DNA of 64,000 nucleotides from RH2-MAG17b sp050745265 (GCA_050745265.1 JBOGKE010000151.1:5921-69920); one strand, 5' to 3'. Counted from the first letter of the stretch, positions 40,733 to 49,892 are shown. The notes: generated by a model not told the origin, from the letters alone. A program made the numbers and translations.

Positions 40733-40752
40733 CCCCTATTCCCTATTCCCTA
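40733..40752 (-). repeat. Heptanucleotide tandem repeat (complement of GGGAATA)
   Basis: CCCCTATTCCCTATTCCC lies between the four-helix-bundle gene and the isomerase stop, three near-perfect units on the minus strand. Confidence 0.8.
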
Positions 40753-40753
40753 C

Positions 40754-41713
40754 CTACGCCCACCACATCTCGCCGAGTTTTTCCTTGATGACCACCTGAT
40801 TCAGAAACGCCGCGGCTTTTGCCAAACCCTCATCCACCGACATCAAACTGTCTTCGTGCTCGATCGAGAGCACGTCGTCGTAGCCGACCATCTGGAGCGT
40901 GGAAACGAAGTCGGTCCAGAAGTCCGCGCCGTGGCCGTAGCCCACCGTGCGGAAAATCCAGGAGCGGTTCTTTTCATCGCTGTAAGGCTTGGTGTCGAGT
41001 ACGCCGTTGACGCGGGTATTCACGTCGTAGATTCTTGTGTCTTTGGCGTGAACGTGGAAGATAGAATCGCCGAGCACCCGGACGGCGGCGCACGGGTCAA
41101 TACCCTGCCAGAACATATGGCTCGGATCAAAGTTGCACCCGATCGCCGGGCCGGTTTCGGCGCGCAGTTTGAGCATTGTCTCGGGATTGTAGGCGACAAA
41201 TCCGGGATGCAATTCGAGGCCGATGCGCACGCCGTGGTCTTCGGCGAACTTGGCCCGCTTCTTCCAGTACGGGAACACTTTCTTTTCCCACTGCCACTTC
41301 AGAACCTCGGGATAATCCGGCGGCCACGCGGCCGTAACCCAGTTTGGGTACTTCGAGTCGTCGGAGTCACCGGGGCAGCCCGAGAAGTCGATCACGCGGT
41401 TTACGCCCAGCTTTTCCGCCATTAAGATGGTCTTGCGGCTTTTCTCCTGGCTGGCTTCGGCCAGTTTCTTGTTGGGATGCAGCGGGTTGCCATGACAGCT
41501 CAGCGCGCTGATCGTCATGCCTTGGTCATCGAGTCGATCCTTGAATTCCTTGAGCTTTGCGGATGAGCTCAGCCACTCGAGCTTCAGATGGGCATCGCCG
41601 GGATAATTACCCGCGCCGAGCTCGATCGTGCGGATGCCGAGCGGCTTGATCTTTTGGATCACCTCATCGAGGCTAAGCTTCGAGAATAAGACCGTAAACA
41701 AACCAATCTTCAT
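40754..41713 (-). CDS. Sugar phosphate isomerase/epimerase family protein (TIM barrel)
   Basis: A 319-residue AP-endonuclease-2-fold enzyme. The N-terminus MKIGLFTVLFSKLSLDEVIQK is followed by TIELGAGNYPG, ISALSCHGNPLHP, GLELHPGFVAYN, GCNFDPSHMFWQGID, HVHAKDTRIYD and VLSIEHEDSLMSVDEGL, which give the Glu/Asp/His metal ligands of the family. Members include xylose-isomerase-like epimerases, inosose dehydratases and related sugar enzymes. ATG 41713 is chosen because GGAGGAG precedes it. With xylB and the Gfo/Idh gene it forms a sugar-catabolism group, but not necessarily a single operon, given the repeats between the genes. Confidence 0.9.
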   Translation of the reverse strand: MKIGLFTVLFSKLSLDEVIQKIKPLGIRTIELGAGNYPGDAHLKLEWLSSSAKLKEFKDRLDDQGMTISALSCHGNPLHPNKKLAEASQEKSRKTILMAEKLGVNRVIDFSGCPGDSDDSKYPNWVTAAWPPDYPEVLKWQWEKKVFPYWKKRAKFAEDHGVRIGLELHPGFVAYNPETMLKLRAETGPAIGCNFDPSHMFWQGIDPCAAVRVLGDSIFHVHAKDTRIYDVNTRVNGVLDTKPYSDEKNRSWIFRTVGYGHGADFWTDFVSTLQMVGYDDVLSIEHEDSLMSVDEGLAKAAAFLNQVVIKEKLGEMWWA

Positions 41714-41923
41714 GGGCTCCTCCAAAGGTGCTATCCGTGAACCCGGTTCGCAAGCTGCAATTGCGGCTGCGTCACGGCACGGGACAATGGGTAAATCTAT
41801 AGGCGCTCGCGTCGCGCGTCAACTGAAAAATCGCGGAGCGCCCCGGCAAGGCCGCTAATTCTGCTGTCGGAGCCGCTTTTCCGGGGCAGGCGGCGCATTT
41901 CCGAATCGGATATACTCACTGGC

Positions 41924-42268
41924 ATGGATGTTGAGAAGACCATGCAGTTTATCCTGGAGACCCAGGCGCGGCTCGAAGCCTCGGCCTCGATGCACGACGA
42001 GCGGCTCTCCCGAATCGAACGTCTCGTTGAGTCCAATACCGCTCGCATCACGCAGTTAGTCGATGTCAGCTTGTCGCTCGCCCGCCACGGCGAAGAGACG
42101 GACCGGCGTATCCGCGAGCTGAGCGAGCTTAGCCAAGAAAACGACCGGCGCATCAAGGAGCTCTCTGAGTCCACCGAATACAAGCTCAGGGGCTTGATCG
42201 ATGCGGTAGACAAGCTGATCCGCCGCGACGAAAACCCACCGAGCACGGGAGAGACAGGGGATAATTGA
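41924..42268 (+). CDS. Small coiled-coil protein of unknown function
   Basis: A 114-residue soluble protein made of heptad-like repeats throughout (LETQARLEASASMHDERLSR, IERLVESNTARITQLVDVSL, RRIRELSELSQENDRR, IKELSESTEYKLRGLIDAVD). It has no Cys, no membrane segment and no named domain. Many small coiled-coil proteins like this exist near acidobacterial transport or regulatory genes, but no role can be assigned. It is alone between the isomerase (divergent) and the aquaporin (convergent). Confidence 0.65.
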   Translation: MDVEKTMQFILETQARLEASASMHDERLSRIERLVESNTARITQLVDVSLSLARHGEETDRRIRELSELSQENDRRIKELSESTEYKLRGLIDAVDKLIRRDENPPSTGETGDN

Positions 42269-42398
42269 TCCGGCTGAGCGAATGCGGACGCCGGCGTACC
42301 CCAGGGTGGAACGCCGCTTCCCCGCCCCATGCTGTTCACGATCATACGCGTCCCGAGCCGCTTCGGCCGCTCGTTGTTTAACTCCGGTTAAGCGCGGG

Positions 42399-43109
42399 TC
42401 AAAGGAGCTTCACGTAGACGATCGCGCCCAGTACTCCTCCGACGAGGGGTCCAGCGATCGGAACCCACGCATACCCCCAGTCGGACGTTCCTTTGCCCGG
42501 AATCGGCAGGATCGCATGAGCGATGCGCGGCGCAAGGTCACGCGCGGGATTGATTGCATAACCGGTGGGACCGCCAAGCGAAAGCCCGATGGCCCAGACG
42601 AGAAAGCCCACCAGCAGCGGCGTTAGGCCGGTTTGCTTGGGAGCGTTGTTCGCGCCGACGGCCAGGCAGCCAAACACCAGCACGAACGTGCCAATGACTT
42701 CCGTGACCACGTTCGCGGCCCGGTGACGGATGGCCGGCACAGTGGAAAAAACGAGCAGCTTCGACGTAGGATCGTCGGTCGCGCTCCAGTGGGCAAGATA
42801 CGCGAGCCACACCAGGATTGCGCCGAGAAACGCGCCGATCACCTGCCCGCCGATGTAGGGCAGCACGTGAGACCAGGGAAATTCTCCTGCTGCCGCATAG
42901 CCCACCGTAATCGCGGGATTCAAGTGCGCGCCGCTGATGCGCCCGACCGCGTAAACAGCTACGGCGACCGCCATCGCCCAGCCGGTGGTAATCACAATCC
43001 ACCCCGACTTTTCAGCTTTCGACTTCGCCAGCAGCACCCCTGCCACTACTCCATCACCCAGCAAGATCATCAACGCTGTTCCCACCAGCTCTGCCAAAAA
43101 TAATCGCAT
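42399..43109 (-). CDS. glpF: Glycerol facilitator/aquaglyceroporin (MIP family)
   Basis: A 236-residue integral membrane channel with six helices. Two half-helix signatures are visible: GAHLNPAITVGYAAAG and YAINPARDLAPR. Asp directly after the second NPAR is typical of the glycerol-conducting subgroup, so it probably passes glycerol or small polyols. ATG 43109 is chosen because GGAGGAG precedes it; the frame to 43181 is extra. No glycerol kinase or regulator is adjacent, but the nearby sugar genes suit a polyol-uptake context. Confidence 0.9.
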   Translation of the reverse strand: MRLFLAELVGTALMILLGDGVVAGVLLAKSKAEKSGWIVITTGWAMAVAVAVYAVGRISGAHLNPAITVGYAAAGEFPWSHVLPYIGGQVIGAFLGAILVWLAYLAHWSATDDPTSKLLVFSTVPAIRHRAANVVTEVIGTFVLVFGCLAVGANNAPKQTGLTPLLVGFLVWAIGLSLGGPTGYAINPARDLAPRIAHAILPIPGKGTSDWGYAWVPIAGPLVGGVLGAIVYVKLL

Positions 43110-43611
43110 TGCGCTCCTCCGTCGCGCCGGGTTTTGCCCGGCACGCACCTCCATCCGTAGCGGCCGACTATATGCCGGCACGCTTCTGCCGCTCTGAGCG
43201 CCGAAACAGTGCCGTCAGCGTTTAACCCGCCGCACGATCCCGGCGCGGGATCGAAACAGTATATTGAATTGTGCTGAGGAAAGGGCGAAAAGACGCACGA
43301 TGCCCGGGCGGGTCAGGGCAGGATTTTTCGAGGTTAGCGGTTGCTGAAAGTCTCTTCTGTGCGGTGATTCTGAGTGCCGCATGGTCCTGCGGCCCACCAA
43401 TTGGAACGAAAATCAAGGCGATCGTCACCCGCTTGAAAGCGGGGGTCCAGGGTCTGGATTCCCGCTTTCGCGGGAATGACGGGTCCCGGTGATCTTCGAC
43501 AGAGCAAAGCGAAGAATCTGCCTTTGTGCAGAATCAAAAACGGTATGAGATTCTTCGTCGCCTTCGGCTCCTCAGGCTGACATGCTCCACAGTGTTTAGC
43601 ATCCCGCTGGG
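43110..43611. other. Intergenic region with a large repeat
   Basis: A 502 bp gap between glpF (whose start faces it) and the end of the VWFA-related gene. About half is filled by the repeat at 43368-43583; the first 250 bp shows no recognised feature. Confidence 0.6.
43368..43583 (+). repeat. Large composite repeat, family E (copy 2)
   Basis: Matches 19064-19282 through GAGTGCCGCATGG, TGCGGCCCACCAATTGGAA, the GGATTCCCGCTTTCGCGGGAA hairpin and TTCGACAGAG. It ends with GAGATTCTTCGTCGCC and CTCCTCAGGCTGACAT, diverged from copy 1 by an insertion. Confidence 0.8.
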
Positions 43612-45942
43612 CTACTTGCCTCCTCCGCCGCCTGACGGGGTAGCCGGTGTAGCCGGGGGCGTAGAACGCGCGGCTTGCATAATCGCGAGCGGCACCCGGG
43701 CAAACGCAACCTGATTCGCCGACGGATCAAGCACGTTCACCTGCATCCAGTAGCGGCCCGGAGGAAATTTGGCGAGCGGAAGCTGCGTGAAATAGGAGAC
43801 GCTTGCGCCGTTGGACTTTCCCGATTTCGCGGGGTACGGTCCCGCCTCGGAGACCTGCACCCCGTTGCGGAAAAAGATCAAAGCCACGGACGGCGGTGCG
43901 GCCTTTCCGGAGCGCTTTCCGCCTTTGCCGGAAGCAGCAGGCCGCCCGCCGTACGACTGGAGGTAGACGTAGAGGTTCTGGTTGGTGCGGAAGACGCGCG
44001 TGACGCTCGGCAGAATGGCCTGCGAGCCCGATTCGAGCGGATTATTCTCCGCGCCCATGGCCCACGGCCCGCGTTGGGGCCGCGTCGCCGGCTGCTTCGA
44101 GAGCTCGTTTGAGACCACCACCGAGCTGAGCTCGAGTCCCGTTTTCTTTACCGGAGGAAGCACCAACGGCCGTTCGAACGTTCCCATCTTTCCGCTCTCG
44201 TTTTCGCGCGCCACCACCTTCAGCTTGTAAGTCCCCGGCGGCAGCACCATTCCCCCTTCGTACAGAATGTTGCCTTTGAGCACTTCCTGGTAGGTGGAGG
44301 CGTTCAGCTTCACCGGCAGCGTGTCGCGCAGTGCGCCCGCCACCTTCCCACTTGAATCCGTGGCCCGCCACGCAAAATCGAATTGAGTCTTGCGGACCGA
44401 CGAGCGCCCGTGGAACGAAATGGAAGAACCGGGAATCTTTGCGGCGAGCACCACGTAGTAATGGCCATCCGACTGCAAGAAATAGGACGCCTCGACGGCG
44501 AGCGGCAAGTCGAGGAACGGCGTTTCCGAATTCATCGCCTCCTGAAGCTGATCTTCCTTTTGCTCGGAGGTAGACTGCCGGAAACTGACCGGCGCGTAAT
44601 AACCGGGCCGCGCCTCGAGCTTGAGTCCGGGCGCGTCGACAAGGCGCACACTGATGTGCCGGTAGCGGCCGTCGGTCTTGGTATTCGAAGGCGAGTAGCC
44701 GATCAAATAGTAGCTGCTGTTTGCCTGCAGAACTCGCTGGTAGGCCGGAGCGAAATTGTTGAGATCGGTGAACATGCGCCCGCCCGTATCGGTGGCGAGC
44801 GTCGAAAGTGTTTCGCGGCTGCCGTGCAGCGAGCTGATCTGGGAAGAGACGGCGCCTGAAGTATAGATGCCGGTGCCGGAGGGGCTCGCCGACGATGCGT
44901 CGCCGCCGGGGGGCATCGCCATCAAGCCGCGCGCGTCCACCGTGTAAAAGGAAACGTCGGCGCGGTTCGCCGCATCAATCGTCGCCTGAAGCTGCGCCTC
45001 GTTATCCACGCCCGTCTGCTCGATCCCGCTCGAGAAATGGATCACCGACTTCCGTCCGGGCACGGCCCGCAGCAGGTCGGCGAGAGATTGCAGGGCCGAA
45101 AGCTTCTCGTCGGTGTTGAAGATGTTGAACTCGGTTTGGTCGGGAGTGAACGCGTCTGCCGTATCCTGCGTCACCACGGTGTTGCCGAACGAATCGGTGC
45201 CGCCGGCATCGCCCACCGAGCCGTTCGATGCGAGCGTGGACGACTGGCCGACCTGGACGCTCCGAACAGCCCTCGCGAGCACATCGCGATCGTTCGTGAA
45301 TTGCTGAACCACTCGCAGATCGCTCGAGTAGGTAACAATCGAAACCAGGTCCGCCGGCGTCAGTTGCGTCTTGATGAAATTCTGAGCGGATTGGAGCGCG
45401 CGCAGCAAATCGGGAATCTGCATCGAAGAGAGGTCGAAAAACAGGACAACGAGCCGGTGATTCTGCACCAGGCGCTTGTACGTGTCCTGCGTCGTGGTTG
45501 GCGGAAGCGTGGCGAGATTGACCTCCGCGGGCTTCCCGTTCTCGCCCGTCTCCTGCGCGAGCTTTTGGATGTTTTCGAGATCGAACGAATCGATCTTCTG
45601 CGGAACGCCGTCTTCGGACACCTTGAAATTGCTCTGCTTCAGATCCGTGACCGGATTTCCCTTGCGATCCGTCACCCGCACGTCAACGAGCACTACATTC
45701 GAAGTGATTTTCAGCGTGTAGCGCTGCGACAGATTCTGGTAGCCGATCTGGCCGGCGGCTGGCTGGGCGGCTCGCTGCCCCGCTTGAAGAGGCAGAGACA
45801 AGAGAGAGACGACGAAAGCCACGCACAGAAATAGAGAAGGGAGACAAGAGGCGAGTGACGAGCGGAGCCCCGCGCGCCTGGCGCTTTTTGGTTCTGGCCT
45901 CTTGTTGGTTATTTCCATGCTGTTTTCAGATGCTCGATTCAT
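43612..45942 (-). CDS. VWFA-related acidobacterial secreted protein
   Basis: A 776-residue protein. An N-terminal signal/anchor (LRSSLASCLPSLFLCVAFVVSLLSLPLQAG) precedes YTLKITSNVVLVDVRVTDRKGNPVTDLKQSNFKVSEDGVPQKI, the hallmark of the VWFA-related Acidobacterial family. A VWA domain follows (about 150-420): LVVLFFDLSSMQIPD (degenerate DxSxS site), LVSIVTYSSD, GRKSVIHFSSGI. Later segments (YLIGYSPSNTKTDGRYRHISVRL, GYYAPVSF) belong to the same family. The C-terminus is beta-rich and Pro-rich and may be surface-exposed. ATG 45942 is chosen as the Met preceding the positively charged pre-hydrophobic region; ATG 45918 is possible. The function is unknown; surface adhesion or structure is plausible. 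Confidence 0.85.
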   Translation of the reverse strand: MNRASENSMEITNKRPEPKSARRAGLRSSLASCLPSLFLCVAFVVSLLSLPLQAGQRAAQPAAGQIGYQNLSQRYTLKITSNVVLVDVRVTDRKGNPVTDLKQSNFKVSEDGVPQKIDSFDLENIQKLAQETGENGKPAEVNLATLPPTTTQDTYKRLVQNHRLVVLFFDLSSMQIPDLLRALQSAQNFIKTQLTPADLVSIVTYSSDLRVVQQFTNDRDVLARAVRSVQVGQSSTLASNGSVGDAGGTDSFGNTVVTQDTADAFTPDQTEFNIFNTDEKLSALQSLADLLRAVPGRKSVIHFSSGIEQTGVDNEAQLQATIDAANRADVSFYTVDARGLMAMPPGGDASSASPSGTGIYTSGAVSSQISSLHGSRETLSTLATDTGGRMFTDLNNFAPAYQRVLQANSSYYLIGYSPSNTKTDGRYRHISVRLVDAPGLKLEARPGYYAPVSFRQSTSEQKEDQLQEAMNSETPFLDLPLAVEASYFLQSDGHYYVVLAAKIPGSSISFHGRSSVRKTQFDFAWRATDSSGKVAGALRDTLPVKLNASTYQEVLKGNILYEGGMVLPPGTYKLKVVARENESGKMGTFERPLVLPPVKKTGLELSSVVVSNELSKQPATRPQRGPWAMGAENNPLESGSQAILPSVTRVFRTNQNLYVYLQSYGGRPAASGKGGKRSGKAAPPSVALIFFRNGVQVSEAGPYPAKSGKSNGASVSYFTQLPLAKFPPGRYWMQVNVLDPSANQVAFARVPLAIMQAARSTPPATPATPSGGGGGK

Positions 45943-45960
45943 AGGTTCGGTCCCCGAGGA

Positions 45961-46047
45961 GGTAGCCACGGTCAATCGTTCTTTGATTGACCGTAGGCTC
46001 TTCCGCCGAATAAACCCACGGTCAGGAAAGCGCTGACCGTGGCTACC
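45961..46047. repeat. Nested hairpin element between two secreted-protein genes
   Basis: GGTAGCCACGGTCA and TGACCGTGGCTACC are an outer perfect 14-base arm pair. Inside, CGGTCAATC pairs with GATTGACCG. It lies between the Oar-like receptor and the VWFA-related gene, both on the minus strand, and could terminate or protect their transcript. Confidence 0.75.
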
Positions 46048-46081
46048 GCTTCACTCGTCACTCTTCACTCTGCACGTGCCG

Positions 46082-49000
46082 TTAAAACCGAAACCGCAGC
46101 GACAGCGTCACGGTGCGCATGGAGCCCACGCCGCTAATCCGGCCAAACGTGTTGCTGTTGATTACCGTCGAGAGGCTCGTAAAGTTCACGATGTTGAAGG
46201 TGTTGTTGGTCGCCACCCGGAGGTTCAACCTCATGTTCCTTTCGCGCGAAATCGTGATGTCGCGGTCGAGGCCGATGTTGAAGTTGAGCGAAGGAAGTCC
46301 GGGAATGGTGTTTCTCCCGGCGTTCCCGAACTCGCCTGCGGGCGGAACGGCGAACGCGGCCGTGTTGAAGTAGTCGAGGGTGGAGCGCTGGGACTCTCCC
46401 AGCGTCACCGGCAGCCCCGTAGCGTCGGCCCGCAGCCCGCCAAACGGAGCAAGGCCGTTCACATTGTTGCTGGCGTTGCCGGCCACGAACGCGGTGTAAG
46501 GATTACCGGAGCTGTACGACGTGATATCGCTCAGCGACCAATTTCCGAGAACGCGAGCGAGCGGGCCTCCGTGATTCAGGAACGGCTCGCGGTCGCCAAA
46601 CGGCAACTGGTACCGCGAAAAGGCTCGCAGCTCGTGCGTCGGGTTGAAGCCCGAGAGGGCCCATTCCGCTGCCAGATTAAAAGGATTTTGCACCGGGGGC
46701 AACGGGCTCACGGCGGCGACGATTGCCGAGCCGGCGCTTCCACCGCCGAATCGGAAAAACCCGCCCGAGCTCGCTCTTCCGCCTACGCTCGACGCGTTAT
46801 CTTCAGCCTTGGAGTAGGTGTAATTCAGGAAAAACGAAAAGTTCCGGCGCGAGAAGTGGCGCAAGGTGATGCGCAGGCCGTTGTAAAGCGACGACGCGCC
46901 CGACGTGTCGTATTCAAATGGCAGCGCGTTCGTGACCAGCACCTGGCCCGTGCCGGTGACGGCGATATTCGGCGCTATCAGCAGGTTCAGATGCGTGCCG
47001 CGCGTGCCGATGTACGCCGCCGACAAGACATAGCTCTGGCTGAGGTCCTGCTCGAGCATCACATTCCAGCTCTGGGCGTAAGGCGTGAGGAAGTTCGGAT
47101 CCACCGCGAACGTGTTGCGCACCGTGCTCGAGCTGAGCGCGGGAAAGCCGTTTTGCAGCGTGAGGACCTGAGCCGGATTCGTCACCAGGATGCTCGTGGT
47201 GGCGAACGGCGCCTGATTCACCAGATCCTGCACCAGGCTCTGATAAACCGACTCATCATAGAAAATACCGTAGCCCGCGCGCACGACGAGACTGTGCGTA
47301 ATCCAGGGGCGGTAGGCAATGCCGACCCGCGGCGTTACGTTGTAGGGGTGGCCGTGGAGCAGCGAGGCGGGCAAGTTTCCCGGGTTCCGACCCGTCACCA
47401 CGCCGGCCGTCGAGAAACCCGGGCCGAGCGTGAGATCGGAAAGGTGCCCGTATTTTTCGGTGAACGGCGCCGCGTATTCCCAGCGGCCGCCGAGATCGAG
47501 CGTCAGGTGGTTCGTGGTTCGCCAGTCGTCGTTTCCGTAAAGACTGTAGCGGGACGAGCGCAGATAATTGGCGGGAATACCGAATTGTTCCGAAGTCGTT
47601 TGCGGCAGCCCCAGCAGAAAATCGGCGAAGTCGTAGCCGCTGCCCGCCACCGGAGCTCCCTGCGCAGTGAAGTTGCTCGTGCTGTAGCCGGTGAACGAAA
47701 ACGTGCCCTCCGCGCTCGGGTTGGTCAGGCTGTTCAACTGGATCTTCGAGATCTCGCCGCCGATCTGAAAATTGTGCTTGCCGAGGTTGTAGAAGAGGAA
47801 ATCGTCAAAACGGAACGTCTGATCGCGCGTGAGGGACGGGTTCGCGTCGCTCAGCCCGCTGAAATTCGTGAAGCCAATCGAAGGAAGGCCCCAGTCGAGC
47901 GGGTCGGCGGAAACTCCCTGGATGCCGAGCGCGCCCGCGATGTTCTGATTGAGCGCAAACGGATTCGTGGTGAAATTCCGCGAGCGGTTGAAATTGAACG
48001 CCGCGTTGTTGATCATCCGCGGGCCGAAGTTGTGCGTTTCGGTGACGCTCAGGTTTTGCCGGCGCGTGGTCGTGGTGGACGTAATGTCCTGATATCCCGT
48101 CACGCCATTCGCGTGCGACGAATCGTAAAAATACATGACGGCCAGGTTGTCTTTGTTCGAAATCTGGTGGTCAATGCGGCCCATGATCATCTGGCTCTGG
48201 GTCGGCAGCGAGAGCTGCACGTGATAGTTCTGCACCTGGCCGGGCAAGTTGGGCGGCGGAACGTATTTCAAAAGGCCGAGCGAAGCCGAGTTGAGCATCG
48301 CGGACGGAATCACGTTGTTGGGAAATGGCGTTCGCGGGCCTAACCCCGCGGAGGGCTGATAGATCACGGGCATCGTTCCGGCGCCGGGGCCGGCGGTAAT
48401 CAAGGTATTCGAAAAATCGCCCTGCCGCTCCGCCTGCGTGGGAACGGAGGCGAGAAGGTTCTCGGGCGTTGTCGCGCGGGTTGTATTGTAGTTGATAAAG
48501 AAGCTGGTTTTATTTCCCCCGTTGTAAATCTTCGGGATAATTAGTGGCCCGCCGACGTTGAATCCAACGCGCTCGTTATAAAACGGCTCTTTGGGTTGCG
48601 GAGGTGTATTGAGCGCGTATGGACGCGCGTCAAACGCGGCATTGGTGTAGCTGTCGAAGAAGTTTCCGCGCAGCCGGTTCACGCCGGGCCGCCGCATGCC
48701 GCCGAAAAAGAACACTCGCCCGCCTCCGCCTTCGCCGCCAAAAGGCACTCCCGCTTGCCCGCCGGGACCGCCCGGGCCTCCGCCAAAAATGAATCGTCCG
48801 CGGCCCCCGCGCCGCATCGCGGGCGCGCTTGCATCTACGGTCTGGCCGGTGAGCACGAAGGAATTGCCCGCGCCGGCGGCGCCCCCGCCCGCCTCCGCCG
48901 CGCCGTTATCGCCTTGCTCTCCAGTTCCTTCGCCGCCCGCTGCTCCTGAAAAGCGCAATCCTGCCCCGGTCGCGCCGCCGCCCTCATCCGCTCCCGCCAT

Positions 49001-49600
49001 GATGCTGCTCAGATCATTTCCGGCGCCCGAGTTCATAGCGCCCTGCGGGTTGAATTGACCGCGCGCGGCGCCGCCGCCCCGCTGGGCGTATTGACCCTGC
49101 TGAGCGCCTTGCCCGGCGCGGCTACGTGTTCCGGGTTGGCCGGGTCGGCTAGCGGTACTAGCCGAGTTGCCTTGCCCGGCGCCCGCCCGGCCGCGGCCGG
49201 AATTGCCGAAACCCGTCGGCTCACCCGGCTGCGCCAGCGCCAGCGTCGCGTCGAGGCTCGCGGGCTTGCCGGTCGTTACTTCGACCGGCCCGAGAAGGGA
49301 GGGCCGGAAACCCACCAACATCACGATCAGCCGGTACTGGCCTGGGGGAACATCGTTGAAAAGATAACTGCCCGCCGTGTCCGACCATGTCTCTTTGCGG
49401 GCGCGAGTCCGGATGTTGAAGAGAATCACCCTTGCCCCGGGCACGGCCACCTGGCCGGGTCCAACGATTTTTCCCGCAATAGACCCGCCGGAGGAGGCCC
49501 GGGAAACTTGGGCGCGAATCAGCGGGCAAACGAAGAGCAGAATCACGCCGCACACGACTGCCAAGCACACGCTGATCCGCCGGCAACTTCTTTCGGTCAT
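46082..49600 (-). CDS. Large Oar-like TonB-dependent receptor with Gly-rich linker
   Basis: A 1172-residue outer-membrane protein. The signal peptide (ISVCLAVVCGVILLFVCPLIRA) precedes a carboxypeptidase-regulatory domain (GSIAGKIVGPGQVAVPGARVILFN, PPGQYRLIVMLVGFRPSLLGPVEVTTGKP). A 200-residue low-complexity Gly/Ala/Gln linker (about 130-320: RAGAGQG, GGGAARGQF, GEGGGGRVFFFGG) replaces the usual plug spacing, and the barrel contains NRLRGNFFDSYTNAAFDARP, FFINYNTTRATTPENLLASVPTQAERQGDFS and NTFNIVNFTSLSTVI to the terminal TLSLRFRF. This is the acidobacterial Oar-like family; a transport substrate is not known. The start at 49600 follows AAGGCTGG. Confidence 0.88.
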   Translation of the reverse strand: MTERSCRRISVCLAVVCGVILLFVCPLIRAQVSRASSGGSIAGKIVGPGQVAVPGARVILFNIRTRARKETWSDTAGSYLFNDVPPGQYRLIVMLVGFRPSLLGPVEVTTGKPASLDATLALAQPGEPTGFGNSGRGRAGAGQGNSASTASRPGQPGTRSRAGQGAQQGQYAQRGGGAARGQFNPQGAMNSGAGNDLSSIMAGADEGGGATGAGLRFSGAAGGEGTGEQGDNGAAEAGGGAAGAGNSFVLTGQTVDASAPAMRRGGRGRFIFGGGPGGPGGQAGVPFGGEGGGGRVFFFGGMRRPGVNRLRGNFFDSYTNAAFDARPYALNTPPQPKEPFYNERVGFNVGGPLIIPKIYNGGNKTSFFINYNTTRATTPENLLASVPTQAERQGDFSNTLITAGPGAGTMPVIYQPSAGLGPRTPFPNNVIPSAMLNSASLGLLKYVPPPNLPGQVQNYHVQLSLPTQSQMIMGRIDHQISNKDNLAVMYFYDSSHANGVTGYQDITSTTTTRRQNLSVTETHNFGPRMINNAAFNFNRSRNFTTNPFALNQNIAGALGIQGVSADPLDWGLPSIGFTNFSGLSDANPSLTRDQTFRFDDFLFYNLGKHNFQIGGEISKIQLNSLTNPSAEGTFSFTGYSTSNFTAQGAPVAGSGYDFADFLLGLPQTTSEQFGIPANYLRSSRYSLYGNDDWRTTNHLTLDLGGRWEYAAPFTEKYGHLSDLTLGPGFSTAGVVTGRNPGNLPASLLHGHPYNVTPRVGIAYRPWITHSLVVRAGYGIFYDESVYQSLVQDLVNQAPFATTSILVTNPAQVLTLQNGFPALSSSTVRNTFAVDPNFLTPYAQSWNVMLEQDLSQSYVLSAAYIGTRGTHLNLLIAPNIAVTGTGQVLVTNALPFEYDTSGASSLYNGLRITLRHFSRRNFSFFLNYTYSKAEDNASSVGGRASSGGFFRFGGGSAGSAIVAAVSPLPPVQNPFNLAAEWALSGFNPTHELRAFSRYQLPFGDREPFLNHGGPLARVLGNWSLSDITSYSSGNPYTAFVAGNASNNVNGLAPFGGLRADATGLPVTLGESQRSTLDYFNTAAFAVPPAGEFGNAGRNTIPGLPSLNFNIGLDRDITISRERNMRLNLRVATNNTFNIVNFTSLSTVINSNTFGRISGVGSMRTVTLSLRFRF

Positions 49601-49673
49601 TTTCCAGCCTTTATCTCGAAAATATCGTATCACGTGTGATGCGGCCGCCCTCGGGCTCTCCCGATCAACGTCC

Positions 49674-49764
49674 GGTAGCGCCGCCCTTCAGGGCCTGCCC
49701 TGAGCGCAGCGAACGGGGCGGCAAATGGAAGAAAACAGTCGTGCCGGCCTGAAGCCCGGCGCTA
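49674..49764. repeat. GTAGCGCCG-type double hairpin
   Basis: Contains GGTAGCGCCGCCCTTCAGGG and, about 60 bp on, GTGCCGGCCTGAAGCCCGGC ending GCTAC. The GTAGCGCCGCCCTTCAG block also occurs at 57382-57398, at the flgD stop codon. Confidence 0.7.
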
Positions 49765-49892
49765 CAAATCGTGTTGTTACGCAGCGTCCGAAGCCCCTAA
49801 TCGGTTCAGTGCCGGCGCCGCAAAAGTTCCTCGAAATCGGGCCGCCCTCGTGTCGCGCGCTTGGTCAGGTTGCGGAAAAGAGGATCGGGAGC

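Noticed and set aside
39051..40752. The heptamer arrays as a CRISPR or phage attachment site
   Set aside because: Units are seven bases with no spacers, and neither integrase nor tRNA is adjacent.
46076..48343. A 755-residue plus-strand open frame rich in Arg and Val
   Set aside because: It is opposite the Oar-like receptor, which has clear domains on the minus strand; the Arg/Val/Ala-rich composition is what antisense of a GC-rich gene gives.
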